A stretch of 33,216 nucleotides of DNA from an uncultured Collinsella sp. (GTDB taxonomy: Bacteria > Actinomycetota > Coriobacteriia > Coriobacteriales > Coriobacteriaceae). Location: positions 1 to 33,216 of the forward strand of contig CABUIY010000020.1 in the NCBI GenBank assembly GCA_902491765.1. The letters are read 5' to 3'. Positions 7,617 to 16,930 of this stretch are shown one piece after another. The translations under genes were made by a program, and so were the position numbers. Each line of letters begins with the position of its first letter. The first letter of the stretch is position 1. Below the pieces are notes generated by a model. It saw only the letters and a list, made by a program, of their open reading frames with translations. It did not search any database and was not told where the DNA came from.

Positions 7617-8729
7617 CTATAGATACGCACCGAGGTTGATGGCCGTGGCGTCGGTCTGGCTGCTTGCCTGGGTGCTGGCGCGTTCCAGCAGGAACGGCCG
7701 CACGAGTTCTTGGCGGTTGATGTCCTCGATGGCCGTGACCGCGGTGACGGTGCGCGCGGCAGAGCTGACGTGGATATGCTTGGTCTTTGTCGGGACCTTG
7801 TTCTCGATTTGCTCCATCAGCAGTTGGACACCCTTGCGGCCAATCTCGTAGCCCGGGGGCGCTACCGTAGTGAGCGGGACCGATCCGCTCCAAGCGAGCG
7901 GGTTGCCGTCGCATCCGGCCACGCGTACTTGCCCGGGGACAGAGATGCCCTTGTTGACCAGTGCCGAAACGACGCCCGAGGCCAACACATCGGTCAGGCC
8001 GACGACAAAATCGGGACGTTCGTCCGCGGGGCGCTCGGCGATTTGGGCACCGATGCCGTAGCCGTCGGCAGCGGTATTCCATTCGCCGGCGTCGATGACT
8101 TCGATCTTGATATCGGGGTGCAGGGCGAGCGCCTTATGAATGCCAAGGACGCGCAGGGTGAGTTGCATAAATGCTGCTCGGCCGACGACGACAATATGGT
8201 GCGCGCCGCGGGCGATAGCAAGTTCGGCAATGATGCGACCCTGGGCCTCGTTGTCGGCCGCTACGTAGTAGCCGGGCTCGGAGCAATGGATGTCCAGATG
8301 GACGATCGGCACGGGCATCTTGGTCATGGCGGGGTGCCAGTCGGGGGATGCCATGGGCTGAACCATGACGCCGGACATCTGGGTGCCCATAAAGTAGCGC
8401 AGGTAATGGTCCTCGAGAATATCGTCGTTATCGGCGTTGGCGATGAGCAAGTCGTAGCCGTGCTTGCGGGCCTCGTTGTGGGCGCCGCTGGCGATTTGGA
8501 GCGAAAAGCCGTGATCGAGACGGGGGAGCACCAGGCCAAAGGACTTGGTGGCGCCGCCCGCGAGCTGACGGGCGCTTTGGTTGGGCAGGTAGCCAAGGCG
8601 ATTGATGGTCTCGTTGATGAGCTTGAGGGTCTCGGGGCGCAGCTTTTCGGGGTGGTTGAGCGCGTTGGAAACCGTGCCCAACGAAACCCCGGCCTCGCGC
8701 GCGACGTCGCTGATTTTTACCTTTGCCAT
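7617..8729 (-). CDS. LacI-family transcriptional regulator
   Basis: A 370-residue protein with an N-terminal LacI helix-turn-helix (residues 5-25, ISDVAREAGVSLGTVSNALN). The hinge NQSARQLAGG follows, then a periplasmic-binding-protein-like sensor domain (about 60-345). A roughly 30-residue tail extends past the core. Such proteins repress or activate carbon-source genes in response to a sugar or nucleotide ligand; the ligand is not readable. I chose the ATG at 8729 because AAAGGGG precedes it and the helix-turn-helix begins there. A much longer in-frame extension runs antisense through glmS and is not real. The gene is divergent from glmS across a 311-bp gap with repeats and a palindrome, so regulation of glmS is possible but unproven. 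Confidence 0.92.
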   Translation of the reverse strand: MAKVKISDVAREAGVSLGTVSNALNHPEKLRPETLKLINETINRLGYLPNQSARQLAGGATKSFGLVLPRLDHGFSLQIASGAHNEARKHGYDLLIANADNDDILEDHYLRYFMGTQMSGVMVQPMASPDWHPAMTKMPVPIVHLDIHCSEPGYYVAADNEAQGRIIAELAIARGAHHIVVVGRAAFMQLTLRVLGIHKALALHPDIKIEVIDAGEWNTAADGYGIGAQIAERPADERPDFVVGLTDVLASGVVSALVNKGISVPGQVRVAGCDGNPLAWSGSVPLTTVAPPGYEIGRKGVQLLMEQIENKVPTKTKHIHVSSAARTVTAVTAIEDINRQELVRPFLLERASTQASSQTDATAINLGAYL

Positions 8730-8778
8730 AGCGGCCCCTTTGATGCGTTTCAAGTACAAGCCAGATTGTAGCATCCCA

Positions 8779-8824
8779 AACCTTCCAAAAAGGGACAGGT
8801 TTATTTTGGCAGGTTTTATCTGGG
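8779..8824 (-). repeat. 45-bp dispersed hairpin repeat, copy C (reverse)
   Basis: Reverse-oriented copy of the element at 3491-3535, with loop GGGACAGGTTTA on this strand. It sits between the LacI-type gene and glmS. Confidence 0.9.
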
Positions 8825-8844
8825 CAAACGCTATTGCCAGCGCG

Positions 8845-8879
8845 ACCACCACGAAGGGGGCAGGCACCTTTGTGGTGGT
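8845..8879 (+). repeat. Hairpin repeat with a GGGGCAGG core
   Basis: ACCACCACGAAGG pairs with CCTTTGTGGTGGT (12 of 13 positions) around GGGCAGGCA. It lies 20 bp from repeat copy C and has unrelated arms but a similar core. Confidence 0.75.
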
Positions 8880-8907
8880 TTGGACCGGCTGGACGTGTGT
8901 GCATCGA

Positions 8908-8931
8908 GTGGTATCTAAGTTGAGATACCAC
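8908..8931 (+). promoter_or_regulatory. Perfect palindrome upstream of glmS, possible operator
   Basis: GTGGTATCT and AGATACCAC flank a 6-bp centre, followed at once by a further TGGTAT half-site. A -10-like TACAAT lies at 8962-8967. TGGTAT/ATACCA half-sites recall GntR/HutC-type operators, but the binding protein is unknown. Confidence 0.5.
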
Positions 8932-9041
8932 TTCTGGTATATCAGCTTGCGTTTGCGTGAGTACAATACTCGAACGTTATACGTCTCAGCGCCCCTTGTG
9001 CGTGGACGTCTTGCAGTCACGCGAACGAAGGGATTTATCTT

Positions 9042-10889
<1,848 letters not shown>

Positions 10890-10912
10890 TTGGTTCCGCC
10901 GTTCTAGCAGCT

Positions 10913-10950
10913 AAGGCCCGGCTCCGCATCAAGACGGAGCCGGGCCTTTT
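10913..10950 (+). terminator. Intrinsic terminator of glmS
   Basis: AAGGCCCGGCTCCG pairs with CGGAGCCGGGCCTT around an 8-nt loop and ends in TTTT. Confidence 0.92.
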
Positions 10951-10960
10951 CTGCATTTGA

Positions 10961-11006
10961 CCAGATAAAACCTACCAAAATGAACCTGTCCCTTTTTGGC
11001 AGGTTA
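10961..11006 (+). repeat. 45-bp dispersed hairpin repeat, copy D
   Basis: CCAGATAAAACCTACC followed by the conserved loop and TTTTTGGCAGGTT. Its right end overlaps the stop codon of the GntR-family gene on the minus strand. Confidence 0.9.
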
Positions 11007-11735
11007 GCGGAGCTTGCTGGTCTCGAAGTACTCGGGGAACTGGTCCAGAACCTCGGTCTGGTTGCGGAACATCATATGCAGGTGCTTGCTAACCAAAAAG
11101 CTCGCTTCGATGGGGTCGCGACCGGCGATAGCGCGGCGAATCTGCTTGTGCTCGTTCACGATGTCCTGATTGTCGAGAACCTGCGTGGCGGCGCGCAGCC
11201 AGCGGAAGCGCTCCAGGTCGGCATTGGTCTCTTCGAGCCACGACCACACGGTGCTGCGACATGCGATGCTAAAAATCATGTGATGCATGAGGTTGTCGCT
11301 CAAAAAGAAGCCGATGCGATCCTCTTCGGCCATGGCCTTTTCCTGCAGCGCGATGGCGCGGTCGAGCTGCTCGATGCCGGCCGACGTGGCGCGCGCACAG
11401 CACTCCACAATCACCTGCTTTTCCAGATGCTCGCGGATGTAGCAGGCACTCTCGGCAAGGGTGAGGTTGATGGGTGAGACGTAGGTGCCGCTCTGGGGCA
11501 CGGTGCGCACCAGGCCTTCCTGCGCCAAGCGAACCAAAGCCTCGCGCACAGGGGTGCGCCCCATATCCAGGTCGTCGCAAAGTTGCTTGACGCCCAGCTT
11601 TTCGCCCGGCTTGTAGTCCAGGTAGACGATTTTGCGTCGAATGGTGTGGTAGGACTGGTCCTGTAGGCTCGTTTCCTGCTCGCCGACGTGCATCGATTCT
11701 TCCATAGCGCCTCGCAACTGTTCTATCAAACTCAT
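11004..11735 (-). CDS. GntR-family transcriptional regulator, FadR/FCD type
   Basis: A 243-residue protein with an N-terminal GntR winged helix (about 25-95: VKQLCDDLDMGRTPVREALVRLAQEGLV). An all-helical FCD ligand domain (about 100-230) follows; its likely metal or effector His residues include LMHH and SKHLH. Members respond to organic acids or sugar acids. The start is uncertain: the ATG at 11735 has no clear ribosome site, while internal ATGs 9 and 13 codons on have GAGG or GGAAG before them. The gene is divergent from the YeiH-type gene and is a natural candidate to regulate it. The stop codon lies in the end of repeat copy D, so the C-terminus may have been set by that insertion. Confidence 0.88.
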   Translation of the reverse strand: MSLIEQLRGAMEESMHVGEQETSLQDQSYHTIRRKIVYLDYKPGEKLGVKQLCDDLDMGRTPVREALVRLAQEGLVRTVPQSGTYVSPINLTLAESACYIREHLEKQVIVECCARATSAGIEQLDRAIALQEKAMAEEDRIGFFLSDNLMHHMIFSIACRSTVWSWLEETNADLERFRWLRAATQVLDNQDIVNEHKQIRRAIAGRDPIEASFLVSKHLHMMFRNQTEVLDQFPEYFETSKLR

Positions 11736-11898
11736 ATGTCAGTTGTTAATTATGCCGCGAATCAGCTCTCCGCGGTGGGCAATTCGGCTGTTGCCTGAGA
11801 ACTATTGCGGCATCTTAGTCTGTGTTTGCGCAAGGCTGCGCTCAATGTTGCCGTATCATAAGCCGTCGCAAACGTGAAATAGAAAGAAGGAATCCCAT

Positions 11899-12933
11899 AT
11901 GCAACTGGCAAATATCGTACGCGAGCGCTGGAAAGGCGTTTTGTTCTGCCTGATCATCGCCATTCCCGCGACGTTGCTCGGCAAACAAATTGAGGTGGTC
12001 GGCGGTCCGGTATTTGCCATCCTCTTTGGCATGGTCCTGGCGCTCGTCTTTCCCAAGAATCGTCGCGAACAGCTCGTCGCCGGCGTCACCTATACGTCCA
12101 AAAAAGTCTTGCAGTACGCGGTTATCCTGCTTGGCTTTGGCATGAACCTCTCCCAGATTCTGTCCAAGGGCGCCCAGTCGCTACCGATTATCGTGGCGAC
12201 AATCTCGACCTCGCTTGTCATCGCCTTTGTGCTCTGCCGCGTTATGAACGTGCCGGGTAAGATCGCGACGCTTGTGGGTGTGGGTTCGTCGATTTGCGGC
12301 GGTTCTGCTATCGCCGCGACCGCACCCGTCATCGATGCCGACGATCGCGAGATTGCCCAGGCCATTTCGGTCATCTTCCTGTTTAACGTTATCGCGGCGC
12401 TCGTGTTTCCAACGCTCGGCGGTATGCTCGGGCTGACCAACGAGGGCTTTGGCCTGTTTGCCGGCACCGCCATCAACGACACCTCGTCCGTAACGGCTGC
12501 GGCGAGCGCCTGGGACAGCATGCATCCCGGCGCCAATGTGCTCGAGAGCGCCACGGTGGTCAAGCTCACCAGGACGCTGGCCATTATTCCCATCACGTTG
12601 GTCCTCGCATGCTGGCAGATGCATCTGGCGCGCAAGGCCGGCGGTGACGCCAAAAGCACGTTCTCCCTTAAACGCGCGTTTCCCATGTTTGTGCTGTTTT
12701 TTGTGCTGGCGAGCGTGATCACTACGGTGCTTCAGCTTCCTGCATCCATTACGGCGCCCATCAAGGAGCTGTCGAAGTTCTTTATCGTGATGGCCATGGC
12801 GGCTATTGGCTTTAATACCGATATCGTCGAGCTGGTCAAAAAGGGCGGAAAGCCTATCGCGTTGGGTTTTTGCTGCTGGATTGGCATTGCGTGCATGAGT
12901 TTGGGAATGCAGCACGTGCTGGGAATCTGGTAG
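11899..12933 (+). CDS. YeiH-family (UPF0324) membrane protein, putative sulfate/anion exporter
   Basis: A 344-residue polytopic membrane protein with about ten hydrophobic segments. Family features include GVGSSICGGSAIAATAPVI (about 130-148) and the AGTAINDTSSVTAAA region (about 190-205). The family is annotated as putative sulfate exporter, and the transported anion has not been firmly shown. AAGAAGGAA precedes the ATG at 11899. The divergent GntR/FCD gene suggests control by a small-molecule effector. No sulfur-metabolism gene is adjacent; cysE lies 8 kb away and is probably unrelated. Confidence 0.88.
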   Translation: MQLANIVRERWKGVLFCLIIAIPATLLGKQIEVVGGPVFAILFGMVLALVFPKNRREQLVAGVTYTSKKVLQYAVILLGFGMNLSQILSKGAQSLPIIVATISTSLVIAFVLCRVMNVPGKIATLVGVGSSICGGSAIAATAPVIDADDREIAQAISVIFLFNVIAALVFPTLGGMLGLTNEGFGLFAGTAINDTSSVTAAASAWDSMHPGANVLESATVVKLTRTLAIIPITLVLACWQMHLARKAGGDAKSTFSLKRAFPMFVLFFVLASVITTVLQLPASITAPIKELSKFFIVMAMAAIGFNTDIVELVKKGGKPIALGFCCWIGIACMSLGMQHVLGIW

Positions 12934-12973
12934 AGAAGTAGCTTATTTGCATTCTGGTTGCTGGTGAGCACAT

Positions 12974-13074
12974 GCCTGCGGTGGAGCGATAGGAGCTCTT
13001 GCGGGTATGGCTTGTCCGCAGGTTGATAGGTCCCGAAGAGCTCTTATCGCCCCGCCAGGATGGCGATGCGGGGC
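12974..13074 (+). other. Densely structured intergenic region with alternative pairings
   Basis: CCTGCGG (12974-12980) can pair with CCGCAGG (13016-13022). A longer near-perfect arm of about 19 bp beginning GCGATAGGAGCTCTT (12986) pairs with a segment ending AGAGCTCTTATCGC (13050), and the two foldings exclude each other. A third hairpin follows (GCCCCGC 13049-13055 with GCGGGGC 13068-13074). No T-run follows the first two. It may be a terminator, a leader structure or a repeat remnant. Confidence 0.55.
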
Positions 13075-13199
13075 AACACCTATACTCGCAGGACGGCGCT
13101 TTCTGCCCTATAGTGTTTGGTGAGCAATATCGTTCAATTTTGAAACACTCGGTCGTGCGACCGTCGGCGGTTGCACGTCGCTGCGGACAGAGGCGAATC

Positions 13200-14417
13200 A
13201 TGAATAGCGATGCCAAGCTGAACATCTTGACCGAGGCCCTGGCTGCTGCCGGGGCCTCGGCATTGGCAATCGATGCGCGTGGGGACGTCGCGATCTCGAC
13301 CATGAATGACGCGGCGCTTGAGCGGGATGTGGCGACTTTTGTTGCCGAACGCCTCGACCGTATAGGAGACGGCGCGCGTCTTGTTATGGGGCGTGCGGGT
13401 ACGCGCCTGAGCCTGACCGTTCGCCCCACCGACAAAGAGGGCGGGGGCCTTTGGGCCGTCGTGGTCCGCGAGGTGCGCGGCGCCGCGGCGCATGCGGGCA
13501 TCGAGTGGCTCAACGCCGACGAGGTTGAGGCCCGCTACGAATCGAGCGCGTACGGCATCGCTGAGGGGGCGGTCTCGGTGGCTGCGCCGGTTGCAGAGAG
13601 TTACGCGCGCGGTGTGCCCCTTATGCTCGAGGGCGAGCTGGGAGCGGGTCAGGTCGAGATCGCCAAGCGCCTCTATCTGGACGGTCCTTTTGCCGGTCAG
13701 CCCTTTGTTTCCGTTGCGCTCGATGAGCTCACCGAGCGCGGTTGGCGCCATGTGCTCAAAAGCGCCGAATCGCCGTTGTTCCAAACGGGGCTGACCCTTT
13801 GCATTGAGGGCTGGAATGCGGTTGGCCCCCAGCGCCTCCGCGAGCTGGTCTCCACGATGACCGACACCGCGTTGGCGACGCGCTGCCATGTGGTGCTGAC
13901 AGCGAATGACATGCCGGGCGGCGGCGAAAGTGATCAAGCCGCCTTTGTGACCGAGCGCCTCGCCTGTGCGGTGAGCGTGGCGCCGGCAATCGCCGAGCAG
14001 GGAGCCGCGTCGACGAAGGCTGCGCGCTATTTGGAATATCTCGCTGATGCATTTGGGACGGCAGCGCCCACGCTGTCTGCCGCGGCGACGAAGACGCTCG
14101 ATGCTTACCGCTGGCCGCGCAACTATCTGCAGCTCCGCGAGGTCTCGGAACGACTGTATATATTGGTGGGGGCGGGCACGGTGGACCGCGCTGTGGCGGA
14201 GGAAGTGCTCGCCCAAGAGGACGTGATTAAGACCGCAACCTTTGGCGCCCCGACGCTCGAAAGTGACCTGTATATCCTGCGACCGCTGGCCGATACCGAG
14301 CGAGATATCGCGCATCTGGTTGTAGATCATCTCCACGGCAACCGAACCCGTGCGGCGGAGGTGCTGGGCATAAGCCGTACAACGCTGTGGCGCTTGCTGA
14401 AGGACGATGACCGTTGA
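13200..14417 (+). CDS. Degenerate NtrC-like (sigma-54 activator type) regulator with Fis helix-turn-helix
   Basis: A 405-residue protein. An N-terminal sensor-like region (about 1-100, possibly PAS-like) precedes a remnant AAA+ domain (about 115-350). The C-terminal Fis-type helix-turn-helix is NRTRAAEVLGISRTTLWRLL (about 380-400). The Walker A equivalent reads GELGAGQV (145-152): the ATP-binding Lys is Gln. The Walker B position reads LCIEGW, without the usual DE pair, and I see no GAFTGA loop for sigma-54 contact. Actinomycetota are generally without RpoN, so this looks like an activator turned ordinary DNA-binding regulator. I chose the ATG at 13200 because AGAGG precedes it and the upstream in-frame extension is structured DNA. 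Target genes are unknown; the upstream YeiH-type gene is a neighbour. Confidence 0.8.
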   Translation: MNSDAKLNILTEALAAAGASALAIDARGDVAISTMNDAALERDVATFVAERLDRIGDGARLVMGRAGTRLSLTVRPTDKEGGGLWAVVVREVRGAAAHAGIEWLNADEVEARYESSAYGIAEGAVSVAAPVAESYARGVPLMLEGELGAGQVEIAKRLYLDGPFAGQPFVSVALDELTERGWRHVLKSAESPLFQTGLTLCIEGWNAVGPQRLRELVSTMTDTALATRCHVVLTANDMPGGGESDQAAFVTERLACAVSVAPAIAEQGAASTKAARYLEYLADAFGTAAPTLSAAATKTLDAYRWPRNYLQLREVSERLYILVGAGTVDRAVAEEVLAQEDVIKTATFGAPTLESDLYILRPLADTERDIAHLVVDHLHGNRTRAAEVLGISRTTLWRLLKDDDR

Positions 14418-14501
14418 GCGAGGCGCCCGTGACCGCGCGCGACGCGTGTGCTACAGTCCAAAGCGTTATTGTTTCGATTTGGTTACGGCGTGCGAGGGCA
14501 T

Positions 14502-15077
14502 ATGGCTGAGACTTCAAAACCGAGCCGCAGAAGGCGGAGTGCCGCGCCGGTCAACCGACGCACAACATCGGTGACGTGGGGCAAACACGCCTCGGGGTTT
14601 GATGGCTCGTTCAAGCGCACTAAATACGGCTATCCTTCGGCAAGCGCCCGCTTGGCAATGCAGGCAGAGTCCTCGCTGTTGGGCCGCAAACGCGTGGTGG
14701 GATCAAAGCTCAAGCACGACGGAACGCTCGGCTACATCAGCCGCGGGGCGGCTCGCCGCAGCGGGCTCAATCCCGCCGGCTGGCATCGCTACGTGCCGAT
14801 CGTGGCCGCCGTTGCAGTGATCGTCATCGCGCTCGCTGCGCTCGGATATGCCGGCGGTGGCGCCAACTTGGACGCAATGTTTAAATCGCCCGAGCTCGCG
14901 CATGCAGGCACAGAAGTTGTCGAGGGCGCACAGACCCAGACGGGCGTTGCGCCCCAGCGCGGTATCGTCGCGGCGGCCTCCACCATCGCCGATGCGCAAA
15001 AGGACGAAGACAAGCAAGGCGACGACGTCGAAACGGCCCAGACGAACGAAACGACGACAACGGCGACGTCAATATAA
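14502..15077 (+). CDS. Single-pass membrane protein of unknown function
   Basis: A 191-residue protein with a basic, Arg/Lys-rich cytoplasmic N-terminus (about 1-95). One transmembrane helix follows (about 98-118, YVPIVAAVAVIVIALAALGY). The extracytoplasmic tail (about 120-191) is rich in Ala, Thr and acidic residues and looks disordered. I recognise no catalytic motif. I chose the ATG at 14502 (GAGGG just upstream, rather close); a GTG at 14448 would add 18 residues. Topology resembles small envelope or division-associated proteins, but no function can be assigned. Confidence 0.7.
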   Translation: MAETSKPSRRRRSAAPVNRRTTSVTWGKHASGFDGSFKRTKYGYPSASARLAMQAESSLLGRKRVVGSKLKHDGTLGYISRGAARRSGLNPAGWHRYVPIVAAVAVIVIALAALGYAGGGANLDAMFKSPELAHAGTEVVEGAQTQTGVAPQRGIVAAASTIADAQKDEDKQGDDVETAQTNETTTTATSI

Positions 15078-15086
15078 GTTGCGAGT

Positions 15087-15125
15087 GGGGTAGCTAAAAT
15101 AGCCCCGTCCCAAATTAGCTACCCC
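15087..15125 (+). terminator. Hairpin after the membrane protein, also a repeat-type element
   Basis: GGGGTAGCTAA pairs with TTAGCTACCCC around a loop containing GCCCCGTCCC. A related sequence (GCTCCGTCCCAAATTAGC) lies at 27889-27906. It may terminate both convergent genes, but the shared core marks it as a dispersed repeat. Confidence 0.65.
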
Positions 15126-15141
15126 TGCTGACGTTCCTGTA

Positions 15142-15663
15142 CTATTTCACGTACACCACGTTGTCGCGGCGGGGTTTGGGCTCGGGTAGCGTGTCTTCGG
15201 CATAGCCCAGAATGCAGTGGCCGACGCCGCGCAGACTGCCGTCGGCGGGCAGGCCCCAGCTGGCCAGCAGCTCCAGGCCCTCGGGCGAGTCAAAGACCTC
15301 ATGCGCGCGGTGAATCCAGCACGAATCGACACCCAGTGCATAGGCGGCGTTGAGCAAGTTGCCCATGGCGAGCGAGCCGTCTTCCAGATGTGTGGGCACG
15401 CTGCGGTCAACCAACACCACAACAACGGTCTTGGCGCCATAGAAGGGGTCGCCGTTGCTGCCCATGACCTGGGCGTTGAGCTGTGAGAGACGCTCGACGG
15501 TCGCGGGGTCGGTGACGGCGACAAACGTCACCGGCTGGCGGCCCATGCCGCTCGGTGCATATTGGCCGGCTTCGATAATACGTGCAAGCTTTTCGGCCTC
15601 GACGGGACGATCGCTGTAGTTGCGGCAGCTGCGGCGGTGAATGAGTGCTTCGATAGTCTCCAT
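15142..15663 (-). CDS. Nitroreductase-family oxidoreductase
   Basis: A 173-residue protein of the FMN-dependent nitroreductase family. The N-terminal HRRSCRNYSDRPV (about 9-21) and QYAPSGMGRQPVTFVAV (about 34-50) are the phosphate- and flavin-binding segments. The central LEDGSLAMGNLLNAAYALGV and the final GYAEDTLPEPKPRR are typical of the short enzymes. These homodimers reduce nitro compounds, quinones or other acceptors with NAD(P)H. I chose the ATG at 15663 because AAGGAG lies 6 bp upstream; 32 further in-frame residues have no ribosome site. It is monocistronic by position. Confidence 0.92.
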   Translation of the reverse strand: METIEALIHRRSCRNYSDRPVEAEKLARIIEAGQYAPSGMGRQPVTFVAVTDPATVERLSQLNAQVMGSNGDPFYGAKTVVVVLVDRSVPTHLEDGSLAMGNLLNAAYALGVDSCWIHRAHEVFDSPEGLELLASWGLPADGSLRGVGHCILGYAEDTLPEPKPRRDNVVYVK

Positions 15664-15957
15664 GGTGTCTCCTTGCGGTGGCGTTGCAGATGCCCCGTTC
15701 ATACCCGCCGGGCTTAAACGATAGACGGTCAATTGCCCGGCCAAAAGGATAGATTCCAATTGGGAAAGTAGGTTTGCATAAAAGTACCTTCAGAATGTGA
15801 CAAACAAATGGGATGGTTAAACGTTTTATCCCGTCTACCCTGCGGTTTTTTACCACTTGCCTAAATGACGAACGCATAACCTCTGATAAAGGTTTTACTA
15901 AAGGAGCACCAACGTTTATCAATGCGCCGTGGTGGCGCCGGGCCAGGAGGTAACATC

Positions 15958-16248
15958 ATGTTCCAGGCTGGAGATGTCGTCGAGACCGATTTCGAAGGAT
16001 TTCTGAAGCTGCTGCGTTCCAAGACGCGCGCTTTCGTGTCGATCAACGATCACGAGTACTACATCACGCACACCGATGGCTATTGGCGTGTTCAGGATTG
16101 CGAGGCCCTCAACGACAAGGGCCACTTTACTGACTGCTCCGAGCTGGTCAACACGGTCTGCGAGGTCGTCGAGCTGCCGTGGATTGCCGGCAAGAGCCTG
16201 CATGATAGCTTCTCGGGCGCTACGGTCTATGAGGCCGTCGCCGCTTAA
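15958..16248 (+). CDS. Small conserved-looking protein of unknown function
   Basis: A 96-residue soluble protein preceded by a consensus AGGAGG 7 bp before the ATG and followed by a strong terminator, so it is clearly a gene. The sequence is mildly acidic, without membrane segments or a helix-turn-helix. It has a Cys at 44, 59 and 67 approximately and aromatic clusters (HEYYITHTDGYWRVQDC). I do not recognise the family and assign no role. The strong ribosome site suggests high expression. Confidence 0.78.
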   Translation: MFQAGDVVETDFEGFLKLLRSKTRAFVSINDHEYYITHTDGYWRVQDCEALNDKGHFTDCSELVNTVCEVVELPWIAGKSLHDSFSGATVYEAVAA

Positions 16249-16274
16249 CAGGCAATAAAACTCGATTTTCACGT

Positions 16275-16312
16275 GACCGCTGGCGCCGCCCCCGCGCCGG
16301 CGGTCTTTTTCT
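16275..16312 (+). terminator. Intrinsic terminator after the small protein
   Basis: GACCGCTGGCGC pairs with GCGCCGGCGGTC around a C-rich loop and is followed by TTTTT. Confidence 0.92.
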
Positions 16313-16353
16313 GCCGATAGGCCATAAAAATGCACGCATTTGCGGAGAGCCTG

Positions 16354-16382
16354 TTGACGATAGTCAAAACTCGGACTAATCT
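16354..16382 (+). promoter_or_regulatory. Promoter of the MarR-ABC operon
   Basis: TTGACG (16354-16359), a 17-bp spacer and TAATCT (16377-16382) match a vegetative promoter. The spacer holds the first operator-like repeat. Confidence 0.8.
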
Positions 16383-16415
16383 AGAGACACATAATTGGTC
16401 AAAAATCGGACAATT
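16361..16415 (+). promoter_or_regulatory. Two operator-like direct repeats, probable MarR sites
   Basis: TAGTCAAAACTCGGACTAAT at 16361-16380 and TGGTCAAAAATCGGACAATT at 16396-16415 are 35 bp apart and share GTCAAAA-TCGGAC. The first contains the inverted half-sites TAGTC and GACTA. The first overlaps the spacer and -10 box, the second the expected transcript start region, which fits repression by the adjacent MarR. Confidence 0.75.
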
Positions 16416-16429
16416 GAATGGTGGGATAG

Positions 16430-16930
16430 ATGAATAGTGCGGTTACGCTGGTCGACTTCGATCGGTTGCTCAATGGACTCGACCATATCTATTCGGAGTT
16501 CTCGCGCGCCTGCGGCCTTTCGGACTGCGCCTATTGGATGCTCGTCGACACCAGCACGGCGGGCGGCAGTATTGCCGTAAGCCGTCTGACAAGCGAATGG
16601 TTCTACAGCAAGCAGACCATCAACTCGGCAATTAAAACCTTGACGGCGCGGGGCTTCGCAACGTTGGAGTTTGCCGAAGGCAGCCGTAAGAACAAGGTTG
16701 TGAGCCTGACCGAAGAGGGCAGGCGATTTGCCGAGCGTTATGCGTTGCCGGCACTCAAGGCCGAACAGCGAGCCTTTGGCGCGCTTGAGCCATGTGAGCA
16801 GCGCGAGATTATGCGCTTGATCGGCAAATTCTCTCAGGTGCTCGGCGATGAGTGCGATGCCTTTAAGCAGCATATCGCTGCCGAGAGCCAAGCCGAGAAT
16901 CAAAGTGAGGGGGAGTCGTGCGACTGTTAA
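16430..16930 (+). CDS. MarR-family transcriptional regulator
   Basis: A 166-residue protein with a MarR winged helix. The recognition-helix region is SRLTSEWFYSKQTINSAIKTLTARGF (about 51-76) and the wing is EFAEGSRKNKVVSLTEEGRRF. Flanking helices serve dimerisation. MarR proteins usually repress an adjacent efflux operon and are released by a ligand. Here the gene overlaps the start of an ABC exporter subunit by 13 bp, so co-transcription is certain by layout. Two matching direct repeats over the promoter suggest autoregulation of the operon. The start has GGTGGG upstream. Confidence 0.92.
   Translation: MNSAVTLVDFDRLLNGLDHIYSEFSRACGLSDCAYWMLVDTSTAGGSIAVSRLTSEWFYSKQTINSAIKTLTARGFATLEFAEGSRKNKVVSLTEEGRRFAERYALPALKAEQRAFGALEPCEQREIMRLIGKFSQVLGDECDAFKQHIAAESQAENQSEGESCDC

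Noticed and set aside
8930..9041. glmS ribozyme upstream of glmS
   Set aside because: The leader is short and lacks a recognisable ribozyme core.
13134..14336. 400-residue antisense ORF over the NtrC-like gene
   Set aside because: Shadow frame; the sense protein has a recognisable Fis helix-turn-helix.
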